DNA of 64,000 nucleotides from Takakia lepidozioides (taxonomy: Eukaryota; Streptophyta; Takakiopsida; Takakiales; Takakiaceae), in contig CM060734.1 of assembly GCA_030704615.1 (NCBI GenBank), positions 37,528,042 to 37,592,041 on the forward strand. Reading direction: 5' to 3'. Below the pieces are notes generated by a model. That model had not been told where the DNA came from, did no database searches, and worked only from the letters and a program-made list of their open reading frames with translations. Of the stretch, positions 8,845 through 20,228 are shown piece by piece. How positions within the stretch are numbered: the first letter of the stretch is position 1; each line of letters begins with the position of its first letter. The translations under genes and the position numbers were made by a program.

Positions 8845-10466
8845 CTAGGCCGACTTCGGGGTACACCACCGCATTTGAGCTCCTGGCACTTTGCTTGTTT
8901 GCTGGTTGCTTGCTTTGGGCGATTGAATCTTGGTTGAGGAATTACTTTGCTGGCATGCCTCTCCTACCTGATCATGGGGCGCAACGCACACTACAGTTAG
9001 TGTTGGGCTTGAGCTATGCACATTGAGGGCAACATGGATCAGCATCGTCTGTGGCAGGGGCCCTTTCTTGTAGTATGTCCGCTGGCTATTCTTTTTTATG
9101 GCACTTACAGAGTCCCCGATCCAAGCCAGTTCCAAGGCGTTAGCTGGCTGTTTTGTACTGTGGTTGGTGGTTGTATTTGGCCACCGGGCCCAAAGTAGAT
9201 CTGCCAGCCTACTTCCGACATCTTTCAGCAATTTAATGTTCATGACTATAAAGCAGTTCACGAGGTACAAGCACCTACATGTAATGCTGCGGTGTTTGCT
9301 AAGATCTCTTTCGTACAGCACACAGGTTGACTTTACCACTATCTCTCTTCTATGGGATTTGAAACCAGTTACACACACGGGATCAGCAGTGGCTTTCTCT
9401 GGCGTGCTTACTTGCTGGGTTTGGCCCTGGGCATACTGCATGGCTTCAGTGTGGCGGGGAGCGGCTGGTTGCTTGTTCTTAAGGCCCAGGCTGATTGCTG
9501 TGTATGTTAGCAATATATGAGTTGAGAACTTATCTGCACTGCCGCTATGCAATTGAAGTTTGCGACGCTGCAGTGTGGCATCGCCTTGTCCATTTGCGCG
9601 GGAGTTATCTCCTTGTTGACGGCGTACAAGCCTCCCCAGTATGTGACTTGCTGCTTGGCACTTCACCGCCATGTACCTAGTTGTTTGTTTGGCTCCCCCC
9701 ATCCCAACTTCAGCCTCATGCGTTTGACTTGTGCACCCTAGCTGTTGTTCGTGTGCGCTGGTTAGTTCACATGTTCCTGCACAGCCAAGGTGATTAGGTG
9801 TTCGGGATAGCATGCAACAAGTGCAGGCAGGGGATGGTCATTCAATCGAGCAAATATAATGTGCGTTGTCTCAATGGCTATGTTTGGTAAGAGGCAAGCC
9901 ACAATTGCGCCTGTATGGTTAGTGGTTATAGGCAGCCATATTTGCTCCTTCAGAAATTTGTAAGTGTTGAGCGGAGCATATGTTAGCGATTTAGCTTTCG
10001 TGCTGGCCCACAGGTGAAGACGAGAAGTATTCAACACATAACCTGTTGTGAGAATAGCAAATGTTGTAGCATTTTCCCTAACGTTCTTCATCATAGCCCT
10101 TGGAATCACAACGTTGGGAATGCCCCTGTACTTATCTGTGGTGTTGTAAAGGTTGATCAGGGGGCAGCCCGCTTCTCTTGAGCGAACGCTAAGTTTGTAA
10201 AGACAGGCAGAAAATGCCGCCCGCTGCCGCTCGAGTTGAGAGACAGGTCCTCCCGGCTCCGTTTGGTATTGCCTTATCTCGTGGTCCATGTGCTCCTCCA
10301 CTGTATGTGATTGAGAGATCTCGGGTTCTGATCGGACTTGGTGTCTTCTTGGAACTCGTGGTTGGCTCCGTTTTCGCCTCCCTCCAGATGCACTCCACTC
10401 TGTGGCTGCTGACATGAGATGATGTCTTTTGGTGATGCTCGGGTGTGTTCGGCCAGGCCCCTCCAT
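8845..10466 (-). pseudogene. Unrecognised conserved transposon ORF, split by a 2-bp indel
   Basis: Two overlapping minus-strand frames (10466-9762 and 9813-8845) read as one protein of roughly 540 residues if two extra bases near 9782 are removed. The inverted copy at 21.9-23.5 kb lacks those two bases and reads straight across (EHLITLAAGTCELTSAHEQQLGC). Conservation in two diverged copies suggests the frame was once coding. N-terminal part: basic, Arg-rich (GGRRKRSQPRVPRRHQ); then PLINLYNTTDKYRGIPNVVIPRAMMKN; then a Thr/Asn-rich part. I recognise no family. The array units keep only its N-terminal 195 or so codons. Confidence 0.45.
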
Positions 10467-11290
10467 TTTCAGCGATCTGAGTACACCATGGGTAGAGAGG
10501 AGTCACTATCCCTCCTCTACCAGTCCTTCTTTCTCCCATTTGGGAGCTATGCTTCTTGCTGCCATGGCGTGCATCCTCGCTCCCCAAGAGTTGTATTATA
10601 CTCCCGCAAAGAAACAATAAAAGAAGAACAACTCTTCTTGCACCTTGCTTGCGAGTTGTTATTGACTCTCTACATCCTCGATTTGCCCCAACCTCAAGCC
10701 TTCCCCATGGCCCGACAGGCTGTTTGCTATCTTGACTGCTTGATCAAGCTTCACTGTCGGGCTTGATAGTACCATCTTCGCCACGTTCACCATTTTCCAC
10801 ATCTTCCGTAGACAGCTCTGGCTTCAATGTGTTCTTTTTTAGATCCGGCAGCGATGGAGGGCCGATTGTCGGGCTGTGTCACGTATCCTTTCCTCCTCAA
10901 CTAAGTTCGCTTGTAGTTTACCAGGTGTTTTCCAACTGTTCCCCTGGAAGCGCTCATCAGCATCTTCTCCTTCCTCTGCGCCTTTCGCACACGCTCTGTT
11001 GTTTGGAAGTACAATGGCGCCGATTCTATGTCTCGGCCACTCCCACAGGGAGCAGTCACGATGGGTTCTGCCACTCTGTTTAGTCATAACTAAAATATCG
11101 GGTTGTCAAAGAAATAATCAAGAAGCCTACCACTTTGCAGTTCTTGATAGTGGTTGGCCTAACTTAGCTATCTAGCGGGCGCATTAGAGAAGAAGTTGAA
11201 ATGGCTAAGTCCTACACAGCTACGGCGTCAACGTTTCTTGGAGCCCTCCGGCACGCGAAGTCTTTTTTTTTCCCATTGCTCTAGGTTGAT

Positions 11291-12534
11291 TTGAGTAGGT
11301 ATGGCAATGTGAACAAGCCCTCTATTCAGGAGTCTCCCAGCACATGGTCCTATTTGCATTGTGATCTCACAGATAGGCTTGGTTTCACAACGGTCAATGT
11401 TACTGTGTTCGGGTCATTGGTCCAAACACACTCAGAGAAGTTCTGCAAAGGCGCTTATGTGCGCTTGGAGAATTTCTCCGTGCGTCCTAAGCTTAAGTTC
11501 GAGAGAGGTGATTTGGTGTACTGTTTGAAGATTACCTCCGTCACCCTTGTGCAGGTCATAGCACCATTTCAGATCCCTCCAATACTCAACTTCTTTTGCA
11601 AAGACACCATCAGTGCTTTCTCAAAACGATTCCATGAGAAGTTTGCTACCGCCACTAATGCTGTGGTGGTTATAGGAGTACGTGGTCAGGTGGAACAGCG
11701 TTTCGAGCTGACAGTGGCGGATGGGGCCTTTTCAGCTGGATGTTCAGATTGTAAGTCTCTTACCATTTGTTTGCTTTTCGCCTTTTCTTTGTTATGCTAT
11801 TTTAAACTTATTATGGAGTAGTAATGGTATTGTTTGAGTGTATGGAGGTCAGTTTTCTGCCAGCGTTCCATGCAGAATATGAGCGGTTAGTCCAGCAGTT
11901 TCGTAGGGGAGGTGCTACATATGCAATTTTCAAAAACATTGGGGCAACTCAGAGCGGTGACATGCGGCTGGTCACACTCCCTTGTACCATTTTCGCTCCT
12001 GTTTTGCATGATGACACATGTGCCGCTTTGCAGCGAGTGCATAATGCCCAAACAGCCCATGGAGGACATGGCATAGCTACATAGGTAATGATTTATTTTT
12101 ATTTTCAAGGTTTCTCCTCTTTCTATTTGTTTTGCAATTGCATTATCTTCTCATCTCTAACACCTTTGGGGATTTTTTACATCACCTCGCCTTCCACTCC
12201 ACCCTTCAAACGAGTGTGTGCCACATGTGGCCTCGAGGACATAGCACGTCAGGATGACGACTTGTTCTTTTGTAATGCTTGCAAAACAGCAAGTCACTGT
12301 GCCCTTCATGTTTGCATAGCTGGTAGCATTCAGGGTGTGGATGGGATTGTGCAGGTGTATGTCAATTCAGATTGGGTGGAGGCCATAGTGGGCATGATCG
12401 AGGAAGATCTGAAAAATGCTCATAGAACAGACAGACTTTCCATCATCGAGGCGTTCTCTAGCGTGCGTCATGTGGGACGGTTTTCTTTGAACCCTGTGGG
12501 GGATTTGGTTGGATTTGAAGAACATGCAGCATAG
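11291..12534 (+). CDS. RPA-like ssDNA-binding protein, unit 1 (three probable exons)
   Basis: Exon 1 (11291-11750) encodes an OB-fold-like region: TVNVTVFGSLVQ, GAYVRLENFSVRPKLKFERGDLVYCLKITSVT. It ends at a GTAAGT donor. Exon 2 (about 11821 or 11848 to 12084) encodes FLPAFHAEYERLVQQFRRGGATYAIFKNIGA and ends at GTAATG. Exon 3 (from about 12110, certainly by 12205, to 12534) holds a four-Cys zinc ribbon, CATCG...FFCNAC, then a second OB-like stretch, as in the C-terminal DNA-binding domain of RPA1. Helitrons of plants often carry such RPA1 relatives; the protein would coat single-stranded DNA during rolling-circle replication. Exon borders are by eye. Nothing obviously breaks the gene. Confidence 0.6.
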
Positions 12535-13238
12535 TTCTTTTGCTGCATTCAAGAGCATGCTAGACTAGAGGGCTGCTTTCAGGTGTATCAACCTTTACAA
12601 TAGTTTAGTGTATGCTCGGATTTCCTCGGATTAACTTGGACTTCCTACATCTATAGGCTATTTGGTTTCATGGTGCTGCTTCATATGTGAAGCATTTTTC
12701 CTGAGCATCTCTACTTCGTCAAAGTAGTTCTTACCATGACAATAGAGCCCACACAACATGATTGGATTTTATTAATCCATTTTTGTGAGTTGTGTGTGGT
12801 TTATGGTTGCAATATATGAGTACTTTGACAATATTGTGCCATTCTTGTGTGTTCTTTCAATTTTACAAACTTCAGCCTTTTTGTTTACAGCTACATTTTC
12901 AGCCAGTTCCTCAGTTAATCAGCCAGTCTCTCACTTAATTTTTCAATTCAGATTTATCTACTACAATATCTATGAAATTTAATTCATCAAAACATATAAT
13001 GTACTATTATTATTGTTTAGCAACTCTTTATTCGACGTTTCATTGCCTTGTACATTGCTTGTTTGTGTTCTTATAAGATTTTCAAAATCTATCTAATCTG
13101 GCCAACCTCCATTAATATTATTTTCTGTTATAATACAACTTGAACCTTAATTCAGTTTTTTTACAACCTTATTTTTATATCTAATTTACTCTCTTAATAA
13201 TGGATACATAGATAGACTTAATATTACAATATCAGAAT
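12535..13238. other. AT-rich spacer between RPA-like and OTU-like genes (unit 1)
   Basis: No gene was seen. The sequence is AT-rich from about 12760 to 13238 and would serve as 3' and 5' flanks of the two genes. The same spacer lies at 16736-17439 in unit 2. Confidence 0.5.
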
Positions 13239-14023
13239 TTGCATCGTGTACACGATTACCATTATGTTGTTGAAGACTGTTTATTTGATTCAGTTGCTTA
13301 TTTGCTGCATTTTGAAATATCATCTACAGATCTCCGTCGTCAAACCTTGAAACATTTTATGCAAACTTTACAATTGCCCACTGATGAGGTGGCCGAAATG
13401 ATTCAAATCCACTTTTCTTCGGACGCCCTCTATGAGTTACATGGTGTTCGCACAATTGATGAATTTGTTCAACAAATGTCCAAAAATGTTGTTTGTGGAG
13501 GTTTAGAAGGTGATAATCGTGCCATTTTTTGTTTAGCAAATTATTTACAAAGACCCATTCGGTTATGGTCTCGAGTAAATAAAAGAATAATATTTTCTGT
13601 GGGTGATCAATTTGTTGCGCATACCCCTCTCCAACTACTTTATGACGATAGACACGCTACGAAGAGTGGGCACTTTGAACCTATTATTTTGAAAAGAACT
13701 CATTGCACTTCAAATGTTATGCCGTTGACCTCGATTTCAAATTCTCAATCGCTTTCAATTTCGGGATTTGCAATATCGGTACAACCTTCTTTGATATCAC
13801 AATATGTCACTAAAAAAAGGGGTCGACAACAAAATGATATTATGAACAACACCAATGTAACCCCGAAAACACGTCGTTTTCAATGGCTACCAACTCATGA
13901 TGAACACATGTTCAATTTGATGGTCGAGTTTCCGTCGTCCACTCTAAAAGACATAGCGCAAATTTTCTCCTGTCATTATGCAACTTTGAATCTCACATTT
14001 ACTCAAATTTATTCTCATTCGCG

Positions 14024-14027
<4 letters not shown>
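13239..14027 (+). CDS. OTU-like cysteine protease with Myb-like C-terminus, unit 1
   Basis: A 262-residue frame. The first about 150 residues have OTU landmarks in order: VEDCLFDSVAYLL (catalytic Cys after Asp), a middle segment CGGLEGDNRAIFCLANYLQRPIRLW (usual 'EI.ALA..L..PI'), and KSGHFEPI with the catalytic His. The C-terminal 70 residues contain a basic stretch (KKRGRQQ) and FQWLPTHDEHMFNLMVEFP...LKDIAQIF, resembling a Myb/SANT-type helix-turn-helix. The frame ends at the TA tract that closes the unit, so the C-terminus is probably truncated. OTU domains occur as accessory genes in some plant Helitrons; deubiquitinating activity here is untested. Confidence 0.65.

Positions 14028-14065
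<38 letters not shown>
14027..14065. repeat. (TA)n tract at unit 1/unit 2 junction, 39 nt
   Basis: Alternating AT. The matching tract at the unit 2/3 junction is 61 nt, which with one lost A accounts for the 21-bp difference in unit length. Confidence 0.95.
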
Positions 14066-14066
<1 letters not shown>

Positions 14067-15491
14067 CAAAAACAAAATACATGTTTGGTAAGAGGCAAGC
14101 CACAATTGCGCCTGTATGGTTAGTGGTTATAGGCAGCCATATTTGCTCCTTCAGAAATTTGTAAGTGTTGAGCGGAGCATATGTTAGCGATTTAGCTTTC
14201 GTGCTGGCCCACAGGTGAAGACGAGAAGTATTCAACACATAACCTGTTGTGAGAATAGCAAATGTTGTAGCATTTTCCCTAACGTTCTTCATCATAGCCC
14301 TTGGAATCACAACGTTGGGAATGCCCCTGTACTTATCTGTGGTGTTGTAAAGGTTGATCAGGGGGCAGCCCGCTTCTCTTGAGCGAACGCTAAGTTTGTA
14401 AAGACAGGCAGAAAATGCCGCCCGCTGCCGCTCGAGTTGAGAGACAGGTCCTCCCGGCTCCGTTTGGTATTGCCTTATCTCGTGGTCCATGTGCTCCTCC
14501 ACTGTATGTGATTGAGAGATCTCGGGTTCTGATCGGACTTGGTGTCTTCTTGGAACTCGTGGTTGGCTCCGTTTTCGCCTCCCTCCAGATGCACTCCACT
14601 CTGTGGCTGCTGACATGAGATGATGTCTTTTGGTGATGCTCGGGTGTGTTCGGCCAGGCCCCTCCATTTTCAGCGATCTGAGTACACCATGGGTAGAGAG
14701 GAGTCACTATCCCTCCTCTACCAGTCCTTCTTTCTCCCATTTGGGAGCTATGCTTCTTGCTGCCATGGCGTGCATCCTCGCTCCCCAAGAGTTGTATTAT
14801 ACTCCCGCAAAGAAACAATAAAAGAAGAACAACTCTTCTTGCACCTTGCTTGCGAGTTGTTCTTGACTCTCTACATCCTCGATTTGCCCCAACCTCAAGC
14901 CTTCCCCATGGCCCGACAGGCTGTTTGCTATCTTGACTGCTTGATCAAGCTTCACTGTCGGGCTTGATAGTACCGTCTTCGCCACGTTCACCATTTTCCA
15001 CATCTTCCGTAGACAGCTCTGGCTTCAATGTGTTCTTTTTTAGATCCGGCAGCGATGGAGGGCCGATTGTCGGGCTGTGTCACGTATCCTTTCCTCCTCA
15101 ACTAAGTTCGCTTGTAGTTTACCAGGTGTTTTCCAACTGTTCCCCTGGAAGCGCTCATCAGCATCTTCTCCTTCCTCTGCGCCTTTCGCACACGCTCTGT
15201 TGTTTGGAAGTACAATGGCGCCGATTCTATGTCTCGGCCACTCCCACAGGGAGCAGTCACGATGGGTTCTGCCACTCTGTTTAGTCATAACTAAAATATC
15301 GGGTTGTCAAAGAAATAATCAAGAAGCCTACCACTTTGCAGTTCTTGATAGTGGTTGGCCTAACTTAGCTATCTAGCGGGCGCATTAGAGAAGAAGTTGA
15401 AATGGCTAAGTCCTACACAGCTACGGCGTCAACGTTTCTTGGAGCCCTCCGGCACGCGAAGTCTTTTTTTTTCCCATTGCTCTAGGTTGAT

Positions 15492-16735
15492 TTGAGTAGG
15501 TATGGCAATGTGAACAAGCCCTCTATTCAGGAGTCTCCCAGCACATGGTCCTATTTGCATTGTGATCTCACAGATAGGCTTGGTTTCACAACGGTCAATG
15601 TTACTGTGTTCGGGTCATTGGTCCAAACACACTCAGAGAAGTTCTGCAAAGGCGCTTATGTGCGCTTGGAGAATTTCTCCGTGCGTCCTAAGCTTAAGTT
15701 CGAGAGAGGTGATTTGGTGTACTGTTTGAAGATTACCTCCGTCACCCTTGTGCAGGTCATAGCACCATTTCAGAGCCCTCCAATACTCAACTTCTTTTGC
15801 AAAGACACCATCAGTGCTTTCTCAAAACGATTCCATGAGAAGTTTGCTACCGCCACTAATGCTGTGGTGGTTATAGGAGTACGTGGTCAGGTGGAACAGC
15901 GTTTCGAGCTGACAGTGGCGGATGGGGCCTTTTCAGCTGGATGTTCAGATTGTAAGTCTCTTACCATTTGTTTGCTTTTCGCCTTTTCTTTGTTATGCTA
16001 TTTTAAACTTATTATGGAGTAGTAATGGTATTGTTTGAGTGTATGGAGGTCAGTTTTCTGCCAGCGTTCCATGCAGAATATGAGCGGTTAGTCCAGCAGT
16101 TTCGTAGGGGAGGTGCTACATATGCAATTTTCAAAAACATTGGGGCAACTCAGAGCGGTGACATGCGGCTGGTCACACTCCCTTGTACCATTTTCGCTCC
16201 TGTTTTGCATGATGACACATGTGCCGCTTTGCAGCGAGTGCATAATGCCCAAACAGCCCATGGAGGACATGGCATAGCTACATAGGTAATGATTTATTTT
16301 TATTTTCAAGGTTTCTCCTCTTTCTATTTGTTTTGCAATTGCATTATCTTCTCATCTCTAACACCTTTGGGGATTTTTTACATCACCTCGCCTTCCACTC
16401 CACCCTTCAAACGAGTGTGTGCCACATGTGGCCTCGAGGACATAGCACGTCAGGATGACGACTTGTTCTTTTGTAATGCTTGCAAAACAGCAAGTCACTG
16501 TGCCCTTCATGTTTGCATAGCTGGTAGCATTCAGGGTGTGGATGGGATTGTGCAGGTGTATGTCAATTCAGATTGGGTGGAGGCCATAGTGGGCATGATC
16601 GAGGAAGATCTGAAAAATGCTCATAGAACAGACAGACTTTCCATCATCGAGGCGTTCTCTAGCGTGCGTCATGTGGGACGGTTTTCTTTGAACCCTGTGG
16701 GGGATTTGGTTGGATTTGAAGAACATGCAGCATAG
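15492..16735 (+). CDS. RPA-like ssDNA-binding protein, unit 2
   Basis: Same three-exon gene as in unit 1, with one visible amino-acid change in exon 1 (Ile to Ser in APFQ-I/S-PPI, near 15775). OB-fold segment in 15492-15951, middle exon ending at 16285, zinc ribbon (CATCG...FFCNAC) in the last exon. All splice sites are retained. Confidence 0.6.
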
Positions 16736-17439
16736 TTCTTTTGCTGCATTCAAGAGCATGCTAGACTAGAGGGCTGCTTTCAGGTGTATCAACCTTTACA
16801 ATAGTTTAGTGTATGCTCGGATTTCCTCGGATTAACTTGGACTTCCTACATCTATAGGCTATTTGGTTTCATGGTGCTGCTTCATATGTGAAGCATTTTT
16901 CCTGAGCATCTCTACTTCGTCAAAGTAGTTCTTACCATGACAATAGAGCCCACACAACATGATTGGATTTTATTAATCCATTTTTGTGAGTTGTGTGTGG
17001 TTTATGGTTGCAATATATGAGTACTTTGACAATATTGTGCCATTCTTGTGTGTTCTTTCAATTTTACAAACTTCAGCCTTTTTGTTTACAGCTACATTTT
17101 CAGCCAGTTCCTCAGTTAATCAGCCAGTCTCTCACTTAATTTTTCAATTCAGATTTATCTACTACAATATCTATGAAATTTAATTCATCAAAACATATAA
17201 TGTACTATTATTATTGTTTAGCAACTCTTTATTCGACGTTTCATTGCCTTGTACATTGCTTGTTTGTGTTCTTATAAGATTTTCAAAATCTATCTAATCT
17301 GGCCAACCTCCATTAATATTATTTTCTGTTATAATACAACTTGAACCTTAATTCAGTTTTTTTACAACCTTATTTTTATATCTAATTTACTCTCTTAATA
17401 ATGGATACATAGATAGACTTAATATTACAATATCAGAAT

Positions 17440-18224
17440 TTGCATCGTGTACACGATTACCATTATGTTGTTGAAGACTGTTTATTTGATTCAGTTGCTT
17501 ATTTGCTGCATTTTGAAATATCATCTACAGATCTCCGTCGTCAAACCTTGAAACATTTTATGCAAACTTTACAATTGCCCACTGATGAGGTGGCCGAAAT
17601 GATTCAAATCCACTTTTCTTCGGACGCCCTCTATGAGTTACATGGTGTTCGCACAATTGATGAATTTGTTCAACAAATGTCCAAAAATGTTGTTTGTGGA
17701 GGTTTAGAAGGTGATAATCGTGCCATTTTTTGTTTAGCAAATTATTTACAAAGACCCATTCGGTTATGGTCTCGAGTAAATAAAAGAATAATATTTTCTG
17801 TGGGTGATCAATTTGTTGCGCATACCCCTCTCCAACTACTTTATGACGATAGACACGCTACGAAGAGTGGGCACTTTGAACCTATTATTTTGAAAAGAAC
17901 TCATTGCACTTCAAATGTTATGCCGTTGACCTCGATTTCAAATTCTCAATCGCTTTCAATTTCGGGATTTGCAATATCGGTACAACCTTCTTTGATATCA
18001 CAATATGTCACTAAAAAAAGGGGTCGACAACAAAATGATATTATGAACAACACCAATGTAACCCCGAAAACACGTCGTTTTCAATGGCTACCAACTCATG
18101 ATGAACACATGTTCAATTTGATGGTCGAGTTTCCGTCGTCCACTCTAAAAGACATAGCGCAAATTTTCTCCTGTCATTATGCAACTTTGAATCTCACATT
18201 TACTCAAATTTATTCTCATTCGCG

Positions 18225-18228
<4 letters not shown>
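17440..18228 (+). CDS. OTU-like cysteine protease with Myb-like C-terminus, unit 2
   Basis: Same protein as in unit 1, residue for residue as far as I can compare: Asp-Cys near residue 13, GHFEPI near residue 145, Myb-like segment near residues 210-250. It stops at the longer (TA)n tract. Confidence 0.65.

Positions 18229-18288
<60 letters not shown>
18228..18288. repeat. (TA)n tract at unit 2/unit 3 junction, 61 nt
   Basis: An expanded version of the tract at 14027-14065. Confidence 0.95.
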
Positions 18289-18289
<1 letters not shown>

Positions 18290-18302
18290 CAAAACAAAAT
18301 AC

Positions 18303-19192
18303 ATGTTTGGTAAGAGGCAAGCCACAATTGCGCCTGTATGGTTAGTGGTTATAGGCAGCCATATTTGCTCCTTCAGAAATTTGTAAGTGTTGAGCGGAGC
18401 ATATGTTAGCGATTTAGCTTTCGTGCTGGCCCACAGGTGAAGACGAGAAGTATTCAACACATAACCTGTTGTGAGAATAGCAAATGTTGTAGCATTTTCC
18501 CTAACGTTCTTCATCATAGCCCTTGGAATCACAACGTTGGGAATGCCCCTGTACTTATCTGTGGTGTTGTAAAGGTTGATCAGGGGGCAGCCCGCTTCTC
18601 TTGAGCGAACGCTAAGTTTGTAAAGACAGGCAGAAAATGCCGCCCGCTGCCGCTCGAGTTGAGAGACAGGTCCTCCCGGCTCCGTTTGGTATTGCCTTAT
18701 CTCGTGGTCCATGTGCTCCTCCACTGTATGTGATTGAGAGATCTCGGGTTCTGATCGGACTTGGTGTCTTCTTGGAACTCGTGGTTGGCTCCGTTTTCGC
18801 CTCCCTCCAGATGCACTCCACTCTGTGGCTGCTGACATGAGATGATGTCTTTTGGTGATGCTCGGGTGTGTTCGGCCAGGCCCCTCCATTTTCAGCGATC
18901 TGAGTACACCATGGGTAGAGAGGAGTCACTATCCCTCCTCTACCAGTCCTTCTTTCTCCCATTTGGGAGCTATGCTTCTTGCTGCCATGGCGTGCATCCT
19001 CGCTCCCCAAGAGTTGTATTATACTCCCGCAAAGAAACAATAAAAGAAGAACAACTCTTCTTGCACCTTGCTTGCGAGTTGTTCTTGACTCTCTACATCC
19101 TCGATTTGCCCCAACCTCAAGCCTTCCCCATGGCCCGACAGGCTGTTTGCTATCTTGACTGCTTGATCAAGCTTCACTGTCGGGCTTGATAG
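18303..19192 (+). mobile_element. Tandem array unit 3, truncated by the assembly gap
   Basis: The first 890 bp of a third unit, including the minus-strand ORF piece (18889 down to 18303), then Ns. Sequence right of the gap is unrelated to the unit, so the array's right end and true copy number are unknown. Confidence 0.9.
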
Positions 19193-19692
19193 NNNNNNNN
19201 NNNNNNNNNNNNNNNNNNNNNNNNNNNNNNNNNNNNNNNNNNNNNNNNNNNNNNNNNNNNNNNNNNNNNNNNNNNNNNNNNNNNNNNNNNNNNNNNNNNN
19301 NNNNNNNNNNNNNNNNNNNNNNNNNNNNNNNNNNNNNNNNNNNNNNNNNNNNNNNNNNNNNNNNNNNNNNNNNNNNNNNNNNNNNNNNNNNNNNNNNNNN
19401 NNNNNNNNNNNNNNNNNNNNNNNNNNNNNNNNNNNNNNNNNNNNNNNNNNNNNNNNNNNNNNNNNNNNNNNNNNNNNNNNNNNNNNNNNNNNNNNNNNNN
19501 NNNNNNNNNNNNNNNNNNNNNNNNNNNNNNNNNNNNNNNNNNNNNNNNNNNNNNNNNNNNNNNNNNNNNNNNNNNNNNNNNNNNNNNNNNNNNNNNNNNN
19601 NNNNNNNNNNNNNNNNNNNNNNNNNNNNNNNNNNNNNNNNNNNNNNNNNNNNNNNNNNNNNNNNNNNNNNNNNNNNNNNNNNNNNNNNNNNN
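19193..19692. other. Assembly gap, exactly 500 N
   Basis: A round length, so the size is arbitrary. It hides the array's right border and possibly the 3' exons of the asparaginase gene. Confidence 0.99.
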
Positions 19693-19904
19693 TACACATC
19701 CTACTGTCTCAAGTTCAGAGGCGAGGTTGCTACTTGTTTGACGTCTGTATCAGGACTTCTGCTGCCAGTCCTGGGTCTTGACAGGCCAACCCTGTGGTAG
19801 AAGTTTGAGTGTAGTCCAACTGCCAGAACCAGAGATATCTTTCATCAGTCCGCTCATTTTCCACCCATCACAGCCCCTGCCCACTGTTAGTCTTCCACTG
19901 CACA

Positions 19905-20110
19905 TTCAACAGACTGATAGCGCTGTGCTAGTCATAGGAGTGGGAGGGAAGAGATAACACTGTCAGTGAGTTGTGCTTTATACCCTAAACCCGGCACCCG
20001 GCCCACTGTTCATTCTTCCACTCCCCATTCAGCAGACTGATAGCACTGTGCTAGTCGCAGGAAAAGTGTAAACACTGCCAGTGAGTTGTGCTTCATGCCC
20101 TAGACCCTGC
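19905..20110. repeat. 124-bp imperfect tandem duplication
   Basis: The block from 'cagactgatag' near 19909 through 'agtgagttgtgctt' recurs from about 20033. It lies in a stretch (19693-20228) with no gene seen. Confidence 0.75.
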
Positions 20111-20228
20111 ACCATTTTGGAAAAGCAGGCGAGAGCATAATCAACCGCAGGGACGGTGTCCTCTCACTTATAAGCCTCCATCAGAGGCAAACAAACCATG
20201 GTAGAAGTAAAAGTTGAGGGTTATGTAC

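Larger units (their letters stand above)
9880..14080 (+). mobile_element. Tandem array unit 1 (4201 bp)
   Basis: First of three head-to-tail units. It begins ATGTTTGGTAAG and ends in a TA tract (14027-14065) plus AGCAAAAACAAAATAC. It carries the N-terminal part of the minus-strand ORF, an RPA-like gene and an OTU/Myb-like gene. Unit 1 differs from unit 2 at only a handful of bases, for example 10664 (a/c) and 11574 (t/g). Flanking DNA left of 9880 continues the same ORF, so unit 1 is the parental locus. The Helitron affiliation is inferred from the gene pair; I could not define TC...CTRR ends or a Rep/helicase. Confidence 0.85.
14081..18302 (+). mobile_element. Tandem array unit 2 (4222 bp)
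   Basis: A near-perfect copy of unit 1. It retains the N-terminal piece of the minus-strand ORF (14667 down to 14081), the RPA-like gene (15492-16735) and the OTU/Myb-like gene (17440-18228). It shares the 'gttcttgactctc' variant near 14865 with unit 3 against unit 1, so units 2 and 3 are the closer pair. The extremely low divergence means very recent duplication or an assembly effect. Confidence 0.9.

Noticed and set aside
10419-11175. Plus-strand frames of 63-115 codons in each array unit (such as 10419-10766, 10763-11083, 10876-11175)
   Set aside because: They lie opposite or overlap one another in several phases, have no domain, and repeat only because the unit repeats.
20110-20160. Possible asparaginase exon 4 (VDYALA on the minus strand)
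   Set aside because: No AG acceptor precedes it and the following residues do not resemble the family.
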